Of a stretch of 64,000 bases of DNA, positions 38,037-50,795 are shown in pieces; the stretch's first letter is position 1; each line of letters begins with the position of its first letter. The notes beneath the pieces were generated by a model that worked only from the letters and a program-made list of their open reading frames with translations, was not told the DNA's origin and ran no database searches. The stretch comes from Microvelia longipes (Eukaryota; Arthropoda; Insecta; Hemiptera; Veliidae). The stretch is from positions 35,179,060 to 35,243,059 of the forward strand of contig JACMZG010001911.1 in NCBI GenBank assembly GCA_018340805.1. The letters run 5' to 3'. The position numbers were made by a program, and so were the translations under genes.

Positions 38037-41000
38037 TGTGTACATAATTATTAAGTTTTGATTCTGGATCATAAAATATTTTTGGTAAAAGGCAAGGAAT
38101 TATTGCTCTTGGGTCAAAACATTATGTATCCACTTTTAATTTAAATATGTGTTAAATTTATTTTTAATGCGAATATAGATATATATGAGGCACCAAGTTA
38201 TTAAAGACAGAGTATAATATGCAGTAGTAGTAGTACACATGTATATACATACAATATGAAAATAAAGCAACATGCGATCTACAAAAGGTAATAACAAGGA
38301 GAGGTTGTAGTGATGAATAATGGAAGTTTTCCGTTTAAACGCGAAAATATCTTACAAAATTACTATGCAGACAGTCCAAGAAATGCAAGTACATGTTAAA
38401 TACTATTGTCTATTAGAAGTAGACAAACAAAGTAAGAGCTCTATTGTAGCTTCTTTAATTTCTGATAAAAATCAAACTCTATCATACAAATATATTTCTA
38501 CTATGGCATTGACAAAACGATCTGGCAGTAAAAAAGTAGAAAATGGATACAAGATTTGGGCACTGCTCGGAAGTAAAGTACAGTGCTTGTTAGTCTCTTT
38601 GCTACCAAGTATAGGACTAAGTTAAATTGATCTCTCAGATTCCTTACAAATCCAACTACTCAATCAATAATAATAATTCTAATACTACATTTAATAAAAA
38701 TAATATTTCTTGAAATTACTGCAGATGAAAAAAAAATCAACTTGGCAATATTCTTAATATAAATTAAAAGAGAAATACAACATGTCATTTATACATCATT
38801 AAACAAATGACAACAAGAAATTAAAAACAAGAATTTTTTAAAAAAATAATAATTGCTAAACAAATTCTTAGGATTATTAAAAAAATAAATATTGTGTATT
38901 AAATGAAGTTGGAATAGTCAATTCCTAATGTTTCAACATTTTATATCAACTCTATAAATAAATTTGATTTATTAGTTAACAGTTGAAGGTTGCACACCCC
39001 ATTTGATTAAAAACTAGCAATGGCAATTCTTTTAGTTAGTATTTCTTTTTATTTTATATTAGAAAATTAATCTGATTCCCTGACAAGGAAAGATTGATTG
39101 CAAAAAAGTTGTATTCTTAAGAAGTTATAAAGATTAAAAAATATTAATTTTTATAATTTTAAAATATGATTTATTTTTTGTATTATATAGCATTGTATTA
39201 AAGTAGCTTTAAAATATGGTGTGACTAAAAAGATTGGTAGTGGACATTTTATTTTTCCATTTAAACGACGTGTTTCATTTTGCAATGAGAGGGTTCTGTT
39301 AGTAAAGTTTTCCCAACCTATACGTATTATAATGGTAGCACATCTATAAATTTTCTACTTGCTTTTTTGCCTAGCTTTATAGCTCTACATTTCATAATAG
39401 TTTATTTCAAATGCAAGCAGGTTATTCAAAAAAGTTGTTTGCTTTATGAATAATGTTTTAACGACAAGAAGGAAAAGTAATAAGGGTGGAGAATGTGGAT
39501 ATTTTCTAAAAAGTCTCCCCTTTTGAAAATAATAGTAAAAAGCGTGCCGAAACGTTTCTATGACTGTAAATAAACCAGAAAACGATAAAAGAGAGAAAAA
39601 CGACAGAATTCTATTCTTGTTCTCTTTTACCTAACCTATAGCCTATTTTCAAAACTGTTAAAACATATTTTCACGAACGGTTACAGGGAAAACAATAAAT
39701 ACATAGTTTCAAACCAGAGGTAACTAAAAAGAGAACTAGAATGCGAGACTCCCTCTAAAGTTTTAAATGATTGAAGATGAAACCGCACTAAGTGGTCCAG
39801 GCATGCCATATTCTCTATAAAATAAAAGGCCAGGTTTTTAGGGGTCACCACAGTGACAGAGTATCACGGTGACCAGGAAACAAGGCGGACAAGTACAATA
39901 AAACTAGAGAAAAACAGAATCCTTTTCCTCATTGAGCCAATACAAAGTTTTCTACGCTATTGTTCACCATTGTGACACCTCTAAAACCTTTCTATTTAAG
40001 GAGGGACATGTTTTTGTTTTTCTCGTCCAAATGGTGAATTCCATAGTATTTCAGTGTAAGTACTCTTCTCTCATAACTCATTTCTTTCTGCACAGTGCCA
40101 TATTTACGACACAATACGTTCGCCCTCTCTGATATTTAAAATACAATGAGACTTCCAACATTAATTTTCACACTGTAAAAAAGGATTTCCCAAAAATATG
40201 AACTAACACGGTACTATTATCAACTAAACTCACCACTCAAAATCCATTGTTATTGTCATTCTTTTTATTTTAAATTTCAACAATACTTAGAAAGGTCTAA
40301 AACTTATAACCTCCCTCCATTTGATAAAAAATAATATGGACAACAAAGAAATACTAAATAAGTAGATTATTTTTTAGCATTAAGGAACGATATTTTACAA
40401 GTATAGATTTGACAGCATTTTAAGCTATTCGCCTTTATCAACAGGCGTAAATAAAATCGCGCTATTAACTAATAAAATATCCTATTAACTAATAAATATC
40501 CTAGGACGAGTATTCTTTGTATCCTCTCAATACTAAGACTCACAGGCTTCAAACGTTCTCGTTAACAAAATAAAGTAAATAAAATTCAAGTAAACGATTT
40601 TAGTTAAGATGAAAGCATTTCATGATGAAAAATTAAATTTATTTTTTCTTGTTTATAATAAAATGTTTAAAAGGTGGAATGGGCATTTTCCTTTTAAACT
40701 AATATTGATGTGTTTATAATGAATTGTGTTAAAGTTTTGGGAGTCAAAGAGAAAAGCTGTTTAAGGAGAAATTGTTTTGTTTGATGGCTAAAAGACCCCA
40801 GGAGTTAATACTATGAGGCATTGTTGCCTCTCTAACTTGAAGGCTAAGGAAAAGGAAGGAAAGAGAATGATGCTTTGAAGTCACTAACAGACTCAACAGA
40901 GGTCCGAGTGATTGCGAACCATTACTCCAGGTGACCCTTGTCTCTCGCCTAGCGACCCGTCACCCCTCTTAATAAGCCTCAGGTCTTATTTACTTATAAA

Positions 41001-41190
41001 CCCCCTCCCTTTCTGCCCTCCGGGGAAAATTAAGCTACTGTGTTTGCTCCTTCAACAAGTTAAATTATAATTTTAACTAAGCTGAAAAAATTAACACCGT
41101 CAACTACCTATCTATAATTATTTTTTCGCAAACTCATTAAACCTCTTTTATTTATTCTCTAAGTGAATGAATAAAAAAGTTACAGGCCAA
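38037..41190. other. Intron segment, no recognised gene
   Basis: AT-rich sequence. An open frame of 101 codons at 38320-38625 plus has no recognisable domain. GC-richer wording occurs at 39780-39950 and 40790-41040. Confidence 0.4.
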
Positions 41191-41217
41191 CCAAACACAC
41201 ACATACACACACACACG

Positions 41218-41257
<40 letters not shown>

Positions 41258-41331
41258 TTATATATATATAATATATATATATAATATATATATATATAAT
41301 ATATATATATTATATATATATATATATATAA
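41191..41331. repeat. Compound CA-CG-CA-TA microsatellite, potential Z-DNA
   Basis: ACACAC runs flank a short CGCGCGCGCG core (about 41215-41226), followed by about 75 bp of TA repeats with phase shifts. Alternating purine-pyrimidine with a CG core favours the left-handed Z form. Confidence 0.95.
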
Positions 41332-44300
41332 ACACGACAACTTAAGGGACACAATAATTTTTTTAACGATTTCTCGGATAGAAATCAAACTCTGTTAATG
41401 TCCTGAACCCTATTGTTAAGGAAATATGTGTGACGTCATTAACACAAAAATTACTCAGGAAAAAATTAAAAAATGACAAAACTTAAAAATAGTGTTTAGA
41501 TTGGCCTGAATTTATATTGTATACACATGCAACGCACCTCAAGATATCTCTAGGACATTATATACAAAGTGCCTAATGAGCAGTGGAAATATAATTATTC
41601 CTAATTGCCTTTCGAATAAATTGCAATTTATAAATAAATAAATTCATGGCTTCGACGCTGACTTCACCAACAACAATATTGTGGTATAACATAAAATAAT
41701 GTGCTACTGTGGTGTATTCGTAAAATTGCAAGTTTACGAATGACCTATGTTCATGAACCTAGTTTCACAATTAAGAATGATTTAATTCATCTGCATTAAG
41801 ACACAACCTTTAAACCACATGGTTTTGTAAGAATTATGTGAGCAAGCAAAGGAATAATGTTGATGATTCATTCGACATTATTTATTACTAATTCGTTCCA
41901 TGTTTGAATCACAAAATCCTATTAAAAGCAATCCGTATACAAATGACAAACATAAATATATCATTTTTAATGTAAAACTAAATCAGTTATTAATGAATTA
42001 TAGGGAGGGTTATAGTCTACTTACACTGACAGAATTATGTCTTTAGAAGGGTAAGATCTTTCGAAAAGAGAATTAACAATTGTATGTCCGACCCTTTAAA
42101 CAATCGCAAAACCTAAAAATAAAGAGTTGTTTTGTTTAATGAAAAGGCATATTTTAAAAATTCACCCCTTTATATGACAATAGACCCCATTCTAATACGA
42201 TTGTCCTCATAAAATAACCTTAGCGTTAAATATGATACAAGTAAAACCTACCCCTATGTATTATAAAACCCAATATATAGTAAAAATAAGTTTTCCCTGA
42301 AAATATCTGAAAAAACATCGACTTTAACAACTAGTTATGTTTTTAAACTTTAATACAGATCACAATAAATAAATGTGTGTTAGCTTTTTTAAAATTTCAC
42401 CTCTCTTGTTGGTAATAATTAAAGTTAAGGGAATTTGTAGAATACTAAACAACCTTATGATTAGGTAAACCTGGATATAATGCCTTTTTATATTAGGCAT
42501 AAAAAGCTTTTTTTATTCATAAAAACAAATAACTAGAAGAGTAAAGATAAGCTCATAATTTCTGTCAGCACTATGAAAAGCTTTTTCCATCGCAATGTAT
42601 TAAATTTTCTCATTTATTTATGAGTTTGCATTAAGCCTTCATTCGAACTTGTCTACCTGTGGAGAGATAAGTATTATTTAAAGACTGATAACAAAAATTT
42701 ATGAGGTAAAGCGAGGCTTAAATAAATAAAGTATTTTATTTGCAGCCTACTAAGAACTACTGTCAACGTAATAAATTTAAGTAATGAATTATTAACTTTA
42801 TTATTAATAAATACAAAAACATCTCTCCACTTATAAGCATGGTTAAACACCAACGTCACATTCAACCTATTCAGACCATTAGGTCTCGTTAATACGGCTT
42901 ATTAGCGGAGAGCATAGGCGATTCTAGGTAAAAATCATAAAATATATAAAAATAAATATTTATATATAAAACTGTATTTTTGAATAAGATCTAATCTAAT
43001 CTTTTTGTTGTTACTATTTACCCGTATAGCTTATCTCCCTATTTAAGTTCTAAGTAAAATGAATCTAAATAAAGTAGATTACTTTTATCGGTAACCTTTG
43101 ATTGCTAACTAAACTTAATAAAAGTAGGAGGAATTGAGTCATAAATAATTATTTATTGATAAAGTATATTTTTATACAGTAAATAAATATATTTTATTTT
43201 CGTAATATAATTAAAAACAGTTAAATTTAATTTTAGTTTTAGTAGCTGAAAGGCAATGTTTTTTTAGGGAGGGGGTCAATTTCAAACTAAAAGGGTCTTT
43301 AGCCCACCTTAAAGTCACATATGGGGGAGAGACATTTTTTTTTATTTATTAACATAATCTGCACTAGCAATCATATCATCAATAATAACTTAAACTAACT
43401 TAAACTTAAGCCAATAAATTGGCGATTGAAACAATAAAATTGTTCCATAATATTGTTCTATAAATTGTTCTATACATATTTAAATCTAATGAATTTAAAC
43501 TTAATAAAAGTAACTAATAAGACTAATAAGACATACTAACTAATAAGACATAACTAATAAGACATATACTAATAAAGTATATGTCTTCCATTTCTAATTA
43601 CATTTATTTTCTTATCGATAGTCTTCATCCTTGATTATTTATTTAGAATAAATCAATAGTCTTCATTTAATTTAATTATTTAATCAGAATAAATAGAATA
43701 TAAATAGAATAAAAAACAATGGATTAAATCTTGATAAGTTTCAAAAATATGCATGATAAGTTAATTTAAATTCACCTAAGTTTTAAATCAGCTTAGGCTG
43801 TGGTTGAAGAAGGTTGCGATTATGTAATAAAAATAACTTCGTAACTTCAAGAAAAATAAGTTTGTAAAGGTTTATTAGTTTATTATTTTTTTGATGAAAT
43901 AAAATAAATGTTGCTTAAAGTGTCTTTGCTTTTTCTTAATTAATCTACCTATTGCTTTCTCAGGGAACACAACTGACCCCTCCAATAATTTATTAAAATT
44001 TATAACATGATGGGATATTGAAGGAGTAAAATATCGAAGTAAGTGAAAACACAATTAAAGTACTTAACCTTCGGGAACAATGATATATGACGAGGGAACG
44101 GTTCTTGATAGAATGAAATATTTAAAACATTATATTTTAACATTATCTATAACTTAAACTATGCAATGCCAAAAAACCTCCTCATTCCGTTTTAGACAAA
44201 TAAATATAGTGTTTAAAAGCAGCTATTTCTTGAGTCTATATTACGTTGTTTCTTATGTTGATTTATAATGAAAAGGTTTCACGTATCATAATAAATCCTT

Positions 44301-45060
44301 TTAAATCATAATGCTGTTTTCTGTTAAATAAATTCTTTTTTGTAATTTTATTTTCTTGTTTTTAATCAAAAATATTGTTCATCCCACTTGTTTTTAATGT
44401 CCTAGAAAACATTCAGGACTTATTTACTATCTCATTTCGACAAAATTACAATTTTTCCTCGTCAACAATAAATCAGTATGAACATATTTCATTAGATGCC
44501 TTGGCTGTGCGAGTAAGAAGAGGATGCGTTATAATCCCTCATAGTGCTTTGAGCTACATGAAACATTGTAATGCTAAAATACAAGTTAAGCTACACAACT
44601 CATTTTTATTTTAACTCTAATTTATGTGACTCATTTACTCCATAGTATCTTTTACTTAATATATCATGAAGTTTTCAAGATTATAATCAATTTAAGTAAT
44701 GTCTTGTGCGTCTTCTTTTTTAAAACAATGTCTTTTACAAAACATGTTTAAACTTTCTTCGTTCCTTTTACACTTGGACAATCAATAAAAAAATAAATAA
44801 AAACAAAAAAAATTAAAATTTTAATTCAATATCTAATACATTGATTAAGACAGCAGTTTACAGTCTGATCTCAGCACATAAGTGTTCAACACGTTAGTCC
44901 AGTAGACCAGAGTTAAGGTCTAACAAAAGCTCTCCTTTAGACTCAGGACGGATGAGAACCAGTACCTTGTTATTAGCGAATTTTGAAAAAAATTCTCTAA
45001 TAAGAACGCTTGTGTAGGGGCCATCCAGGAATGTGTCCAAAATCAGTTTTAGAGGTTTGA
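41332..45060. other. Intron segment with short local repeats and a possible SINE remnant
   Basis: AT-rich. A small ACTAATAAGAC-type tandem patch lies at 43505-43575. At 44870-45060 a less AT-rich block containing GTAGGGGCCATCCAGGAATG ends in an AT microsatellite, a layout like the 3' end of an old retroposon; a box-A-like TAGTCCAGTAG lies upstream but no proper B box. Confidence 0.35.
42650..42672 (-). promoter_or_regulatory. Possible recursive-splicing ratchet point (weak)
   Basis: The minus strand reads CTTATCTCTCCACAG followed by GTAGACAAG; the junction is between 42657 and 42656. The acceptor half is good, but the donor half (GTAGAC) departs from consensus. It falls midway between the two strongest sites, which is suggestive but not compelling. 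Confidence 0.3.
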
Positions 45061-45392
45061 ATATATATATATATATATATATATTTATTTTTTTTTTTTA
45101 ATTTACCATACAGTATCCCTGCTATGGCTCTTTTATTTTCTAAAACATGCACCGCTTTCGCATAATGTTGATTTTTTTTATCTTCTTTTTCTTTTTTTCA
45201 TTTTATTTGAGTTTAGCATTTGGTTCAAGAATTAATTTCTTTTTATTTATTTTTTCCTTTCTTTAATGTAAATCTTTCTTTTTCTAGCAATCTTCTGTTT
45301 ATCATTATTATCATTTTTAGTTTTTTGATGAATTTAATATTTTAAATACTAAAATTTTATTTATTTAATTTATATATATATATATATAATAT

Positions 45393-45446
<54 letters not shown>

Positions 45447-45450
45447 TACT
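45061..45450. repeat. Two AT microsatellites (45061-45084, 45371-45447)
   Basis: Two AT-dinucleotide runs bracket a T-rich stretch; the second includes a TTATTATTATTA interruption. Confidence 0.9.
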
Positions 45451-48400
45451 TATGACACATCTACTGGCTATTCTTTTAGGTATAATAATTTAGTCTAAAA
45501 ATGAGTGTAATTTTTAAAACATTTCTGAACTGGTACTGGTCAATATTTTGTTTATGTAATAGCTGTTTATCATTTATGCTTCTCTAAATATAGATAAATA
45601 TTCACACAGACATTACCAATAATAGTATTTCAATTTCAGTTCAATAATAATGATAAACTGAAATTGGAAAACACGGAAAAAAATACAGTTCCATCTTTCC
45701 ATAGAAGACACCAACTCTTTTTCGATTATTAGGATCCTTAGGTACTGAAACGGGGAAATTTGATATAAAAGGTGAGTGTCACATTTTTCCTTTTACATGA
45801 TTACCAACCCTATAAAAGAAGATGAAGAAGCCAATGCAAACTTAAAATACATTCTTGTCCTTACTTGTATTCCTTTAAAGACCTAATAATATTTCATTGA
45901 AAAATTGTGCTTAGGGGTCATTTGATTATATTGGTATTCGTAAAGAAAGAACAAACCCTAAAAGAAGGGTTAGTTGAAATTGTTTTAAAAAAATGAAGAG
46001 ATGTAGTAAAAGGAAGGAAAGCAATAAGTATCGAAAGAATCCGAATAAGGATAATAATTTAAAGGAGTTCTTGAGGCTTAAGGCAGAAAAAGTTTCCCTT
46101 AATGTATTCAGCGTTATAAACTAGACGGGATATCTAAGTGAATTTTCAACTAGAAAAAGGACTTTATGGGTTACTGTTAGCTTCACTCAGCAAAACTTCG
46201 CAAACTCTTCGCTTGTCATTCAACCCCAGCTTCAAAGCTTCAAGCTCTCAGCTTCAAAGCTTTCCTTTTCATACCCATTTTTTAACTTTTATTTTTTTAA
46301 GACTTCTTTCCTTTTTTTTACACTAAATGTAAAAAATGGAGAAATAATGTTTATAAGAGAAAGAATGAGTCAATTTATTTATTAAAAGTTTTTTCTCTTT
46401 TTTTATTAAGGTAAGATTTCTATTCTTTTATTAAAGTGAATTATCTTAATTTTTATGTCATTTGATTTTTCTATCTTTATTATATTATTTTTTTCTTTTC
46501 AAAGAAAACAAGAAAAACTCATAACACAATGAAACTAATTAATGAATAATCAAAGAAAGAGAAATATAGAACAAACAACATAAACATAAAACATTTTTTT
46601 TAGAATTTAAAAATTTATACATCACTTAAATGTGTAACTAGAACTAATATTACTATACTTTATTACTATTACTATGTGCAATATTGAAATAACCTTTATC
46701 ACAACGTAATAAAGGTTGCAAAGATTGTGGATAATAGATTAAAAATGACAACTCAGCAAAATCAGACATCAATTATATTTAACTAATTCTACATTAAATT
46801 AATTATTTAATGTACATTAAATTAATTAATTCTTTTACATAAATCTACGATTAATGCAGATTGAGCGGCAAAATAATCAATGAAGTATGTAAGATAAACA
46901 AATTAGTGCGGTAGTATTAGGTAGAACGTTGGCGGGAATCAATCGTAGGCTTTAAATACCATAAGTAACAAATCTTAGAGGTATCGCACAAAATGTGGTA
47001 GGAAGAACATGACCGTTTTCTAATAATTAAGAAAAAGTATACTTGAATCAATAAAAATTATTTTAAAAAGTCAGGTAGTGGACAGTGGGTACCTCGGTAC
47101 GTTAGTTTTAAATATAACTTTGGACTAAATTAGCTCGTCCTTAGAATGTCAAGATTATCCAAACTCTGAAGTGGTATTACTTCGGTCTCGCAAAGCTCGA
47201 AATCAGAATATTAAAATATAATCCAATTAAAATATTATTCCAAAGTTCAGGTGTCATGATTTCAGGCTCGCTACGTTTGACCTTAGAATTGTTAAGTTGC
47301 CAAATTTTATAAGATTTATATCTTAAGGTCAATTAGAGCTAAGAGAAGCAATACTCAGATAATACAGAAAATTATTTTATATTATGTTCAGAAATACATT
47401 AAAAAACCTGTGATCATATTTGACAGCTTTAATTCATCTTAAGAACATTAGCAATCAATTTAAGATTACGTCACATGATTTAACGTTTGTGTTTAAAAAG
47501 TCATAATTTTGAGCGATGAAACGAAGCTGTTTCGTATAATTATAAAGCATCCCACCAATAAATATATATATATTCACTAAAGACTTTCAAAACTATAAGT
47601 TAAATAGCAGTGGAACTTCGACTACTAATTATTTATTTGCAGCAACAATATTGAAAAAAAAACATTTCAGCAAGTAATAAAATTACATTAAGGGAAACTA
47701 TAGAGGAATTCGAACATTCTTTCACAATAAATTTTCGAGAGCTAGAAAATAACGAAACATGTATGTTGGAAAATTATTGTTTTTAAAAGAATATTTTTGT
47801 TTAATAAAGGATATTTACTTAAAAAAAATATAATAAAATAAGTAATTGTTTCAAATCCCTAACTCCAAATTAACACTACTGGACAAAAAGAGCTATGAAT
47901 AAAGATCTCCTCTTTCCACAACTTGTTGGATCTTGATTTTTTAAATGGGGTAAAAAATAAGTCTGTTCTATTTGTAAAAAAAGAGAGACGAGAGGTGAAA
48001 AAGCGAAGAGGTTTTTAGTAAAAAGGGAGGGAGGACGGACAGTGATAATACGAGCGAGCTCTCCTCCCTGGAGGCAAGCACAGCCATTGTTCACAATTTG
48101 GTTTGAATTATACAGGACAATCAATCACCGGTGTATATAAAGAGAAAAAGAGAAGGAATAACATTTAGTACTGGATATTGACACCTGAACACCTCGTCAC
48201 ACGGTGTATAAATCTAGAGTAGAAAATAACGAGCGCCACTCTCTGAATTTCGTTTGACGTCACAGCTCAATTATTTACTCTAATTCATTGACCGTAGGTT
48301 TGGGGGTTAAAAGAGAAAGCCACACGTCCGTTTACCTGACAAGCCTCAAAACTACAGAGGCAAAACCATCTCCCCCCCCTCTATTATACCCTCTCCCCGC

Positions 48401-48974
48401 ACATCACTTGGTCCATCGGAATAACCTCGCCTAATCATTTATCTAGAGTTCAATAAAAGCTGTCGGAGAATACTAAACCCGATCCATCATGACCAAAAAC
48501 ATTTACCTCTATACAGACGTCATTCTAAAGTAAAACTAAAAGCACAAACCTGCCCTCCCCCCGGTATATATACTACCATCCCCCCGAAAACCTTCACATT
48601 AAACTATATAACAAACTAAACCCTCGGCCGCACCACATATTGGACTTAATTATACAAACATTCAAACCTTCTCACTCATAATAATCACAATGTTATATAA
48701 TTAATTTTACTATCTAACTGACAGAAATACAGACAGATAGAATAGCGGGTCAAAACATTTTAAGATATTTAAAATACACATGAGAAAATTAACATGCACC
48801 TCCAGTTTAATACGTTTATTCATCGTGCTGGTAAAATATAGAAATGTCAGGGCATCAATATTTAATGGACCAATGTGAAAGGTATCATTTCAGAAGTCCC
48901 CTTTTTTCTGTTTTCTAAGAAAAAGGTTCCTGAGTACACATATATAGACATCAGTAATTTAATTAGTAATATAT
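45451..48974. other. Intron segment with a GC-richer island toward the end
   Basis: No gene is recognised. From about 48180 to 48660 the sequence is notably less AT-rich with pyrimidine-rich runs (CTCCCCCCCC, CCCTCCCCCCGG) and a TGACGTCA site near 48255-48262. Confidence 0.4.
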
Positions 48975-48979
48975 AATTC

Positions 48980-49048
<69 letters not shown>
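48975..49048. repeat. AT microsatellite
   Basis: About 70 bp of AT dinucleotides with one TTA phase shift, just upstream of the GC-richer block at 49255-50170. Confidence 0.95.
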
Positions 49049-49050
<2 letters not shown>

Positions 49051-49254
49051 TGAGGCTAATTTTATTTATTAGATTATTAGCCTTAATGTAAATTACTTTT
49101 ACAATAATATTTTTATTCAAAATAACTCCAAAGCATAACGAAGAATAACTAAAAACTCTTAGAAAAAATATAAGATGGAAGAAGTCAAAATCATTTTTAA
49201 TTCGAATAAAAAATCAAATCGAGATATAATTTGGGAGAAAAAAATATGATTGGA

Positions 49255-50170
49255 AATGAAGGGAAGATTGAGGCCTTGGTGAGGCGGGGAGACGGCATGA
49301 AAAGTCTCTGACAGAGTCCCGGAGCCTTAACACTGAGCAGCCTTCAAGTCAGTTTGTTCAAAACAATTCCAAGCTTTTGAATAATTTTAATAATATTCCG
49401 GGCAAGGCTTTCACAGTAAAAAACTTGGAAGGAGGAAATAAAAAGTATAGAAGGGGATAAAAAAAGTGTTTTGTTGTCACGTAGACATTGGCAAGGGAAA
49501 ACGAAAAACTCGGCAACGAAAAACGGATTTTCCATTTGATTTGGCCCGGTGGAGTGGTATTGAGGCTCTAGAATAAGGAGTTTAAATGCAACAGCCGTCA
49601 CCCGGGTCCACTCCCCTCCTCAGCCCCAATATAGGTACACAACACTGAACCACCTTATTTCAAAGGATTTCTCATCTACTCTAAACCTTCCCTTCGAGCT
49701 TTATCTTTCGGAAAATCTTGGGGTTGTACAATTATAGAGTTTAGAGGGAGAAGGTTCTACCACAGTCACAGTGAATATGAACATTTCTCCTATAATAAGC
49801 TCGGCCGCATACAAATGTTCTCATTGCCTCCCGTACATCACAAATTCGGCACGCGGCGGTCCTACTAAACCCCGACTCTAGCACCCCTTACTCACAATGA
49901 TTAAAAGCCCGCCCTTTAAGAATTAAAAACGTCAGCTCCGGGTGATTTAAGGTTGACGCGGCATTAAAACCCTAGCACATAAATAATTTTGCTGTGATGG
50001 GGGAAAAACAATGGGATCGCGACTCTCGCCTCGATAAATAATCGGGCCCCCTTGAATTAATATCCTCGGGAAAACTGTCTCCTTTCCACCAGAATCCAAG
50101 GGCTTCTACACTTACACTAACTTATACTGTTTAAAAACTGTATCTTTGATACCTCACACACACCGACGCA
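49255..50170. other. Largest GC-richer noncoding island of the intron
   Basis: About 900 bp of non-repetitive, comparatively GC-rich sequence (for example CAAATTCGGCACGCGGCGGT and CAGCTCCGGGTGATTTAAGG) lies just upstream, in gene direction, of the ratchet candidate at 50769. Its open frames have no family resemblance. It may be an enhancer cluster or an alternative promoter/5' exon; the sequence alone does not decide. Confidence 0.4.
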
Positions 50171-50761
50171 CGTCTCTCACTCCACATTATGCATAACCTT
50201 TTTAAAAACTCTTAAGAATATTACAAAAAAATTATATCTTTATTCTTTTTTTACAAAAATAGAAATCCTAATGTCGTTTTATGTGAAAAATGACATTGTT
50301 TTCGATAACGGTATAACGAAATGTCGTTATAATAAATCTTTATTATCAGTATAACACTAAAACTTCCCCTTTCTGCCTGAGTCCTATTTGCGAAATGGTT
50401 ACGTTATTAAGGCTAATAAATTTAAAAGCTTGAATAAAATACTCAAGACTAAAAATTATGGAATCAAAAAATTTATTACATATTTTATTATACGTGTGTT
50501 AAAACAAAAGATTTAAAAAATATAAAAACTTCAGGCTAAGTGGCTTTCTTTTGTATTTACTTCAACTTTTTGCGATAGCAAACCAATCATGTTACTTCCA
50601 GACACTCAGAAATGTGTATTTTGATTAGTAAAAATAAAGAACCTACGACAAATAAAGCCTTTAAGTACGAAATATGAAGATTTCTCATAATTTTCATCAA
50701 CAGTTAATAGAGTAAAAACCTGAACCTGGAGCTGCAATTAGTCTGAACTTCTTAAACTTTT

Positions 50762-50795
50762 AACTTACCTGCAACCAAAAAAAAAAAAAAAAAAA
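50762..50795 (-). promoter_or_regulatory. Recursive-splicing ratchet point (strong candidate)
   Basis: On the minus strand, nineteen consecutive T (50795-50777) are followed by GGTTGCAG and then immediately by GTAAGTTA; the zero-length-exon junction is between 50769 and 50768. This is the canonical ratchet architecture, (Y)n-N-CAG fused to GTAAGT, known from long Drosophila introns. An upstream TTAAT-type sequence could act as branch point. The orientation matches the gene and no open reading frame flanks it. This is the strongest of the set. Confidence 0.75.

Noticed and set aside
38320..38625. 101-codon plus-strand frame
   Set aside because: No recognisable domain, no upstream promoter signal; the length is not unusual over 64 kb.
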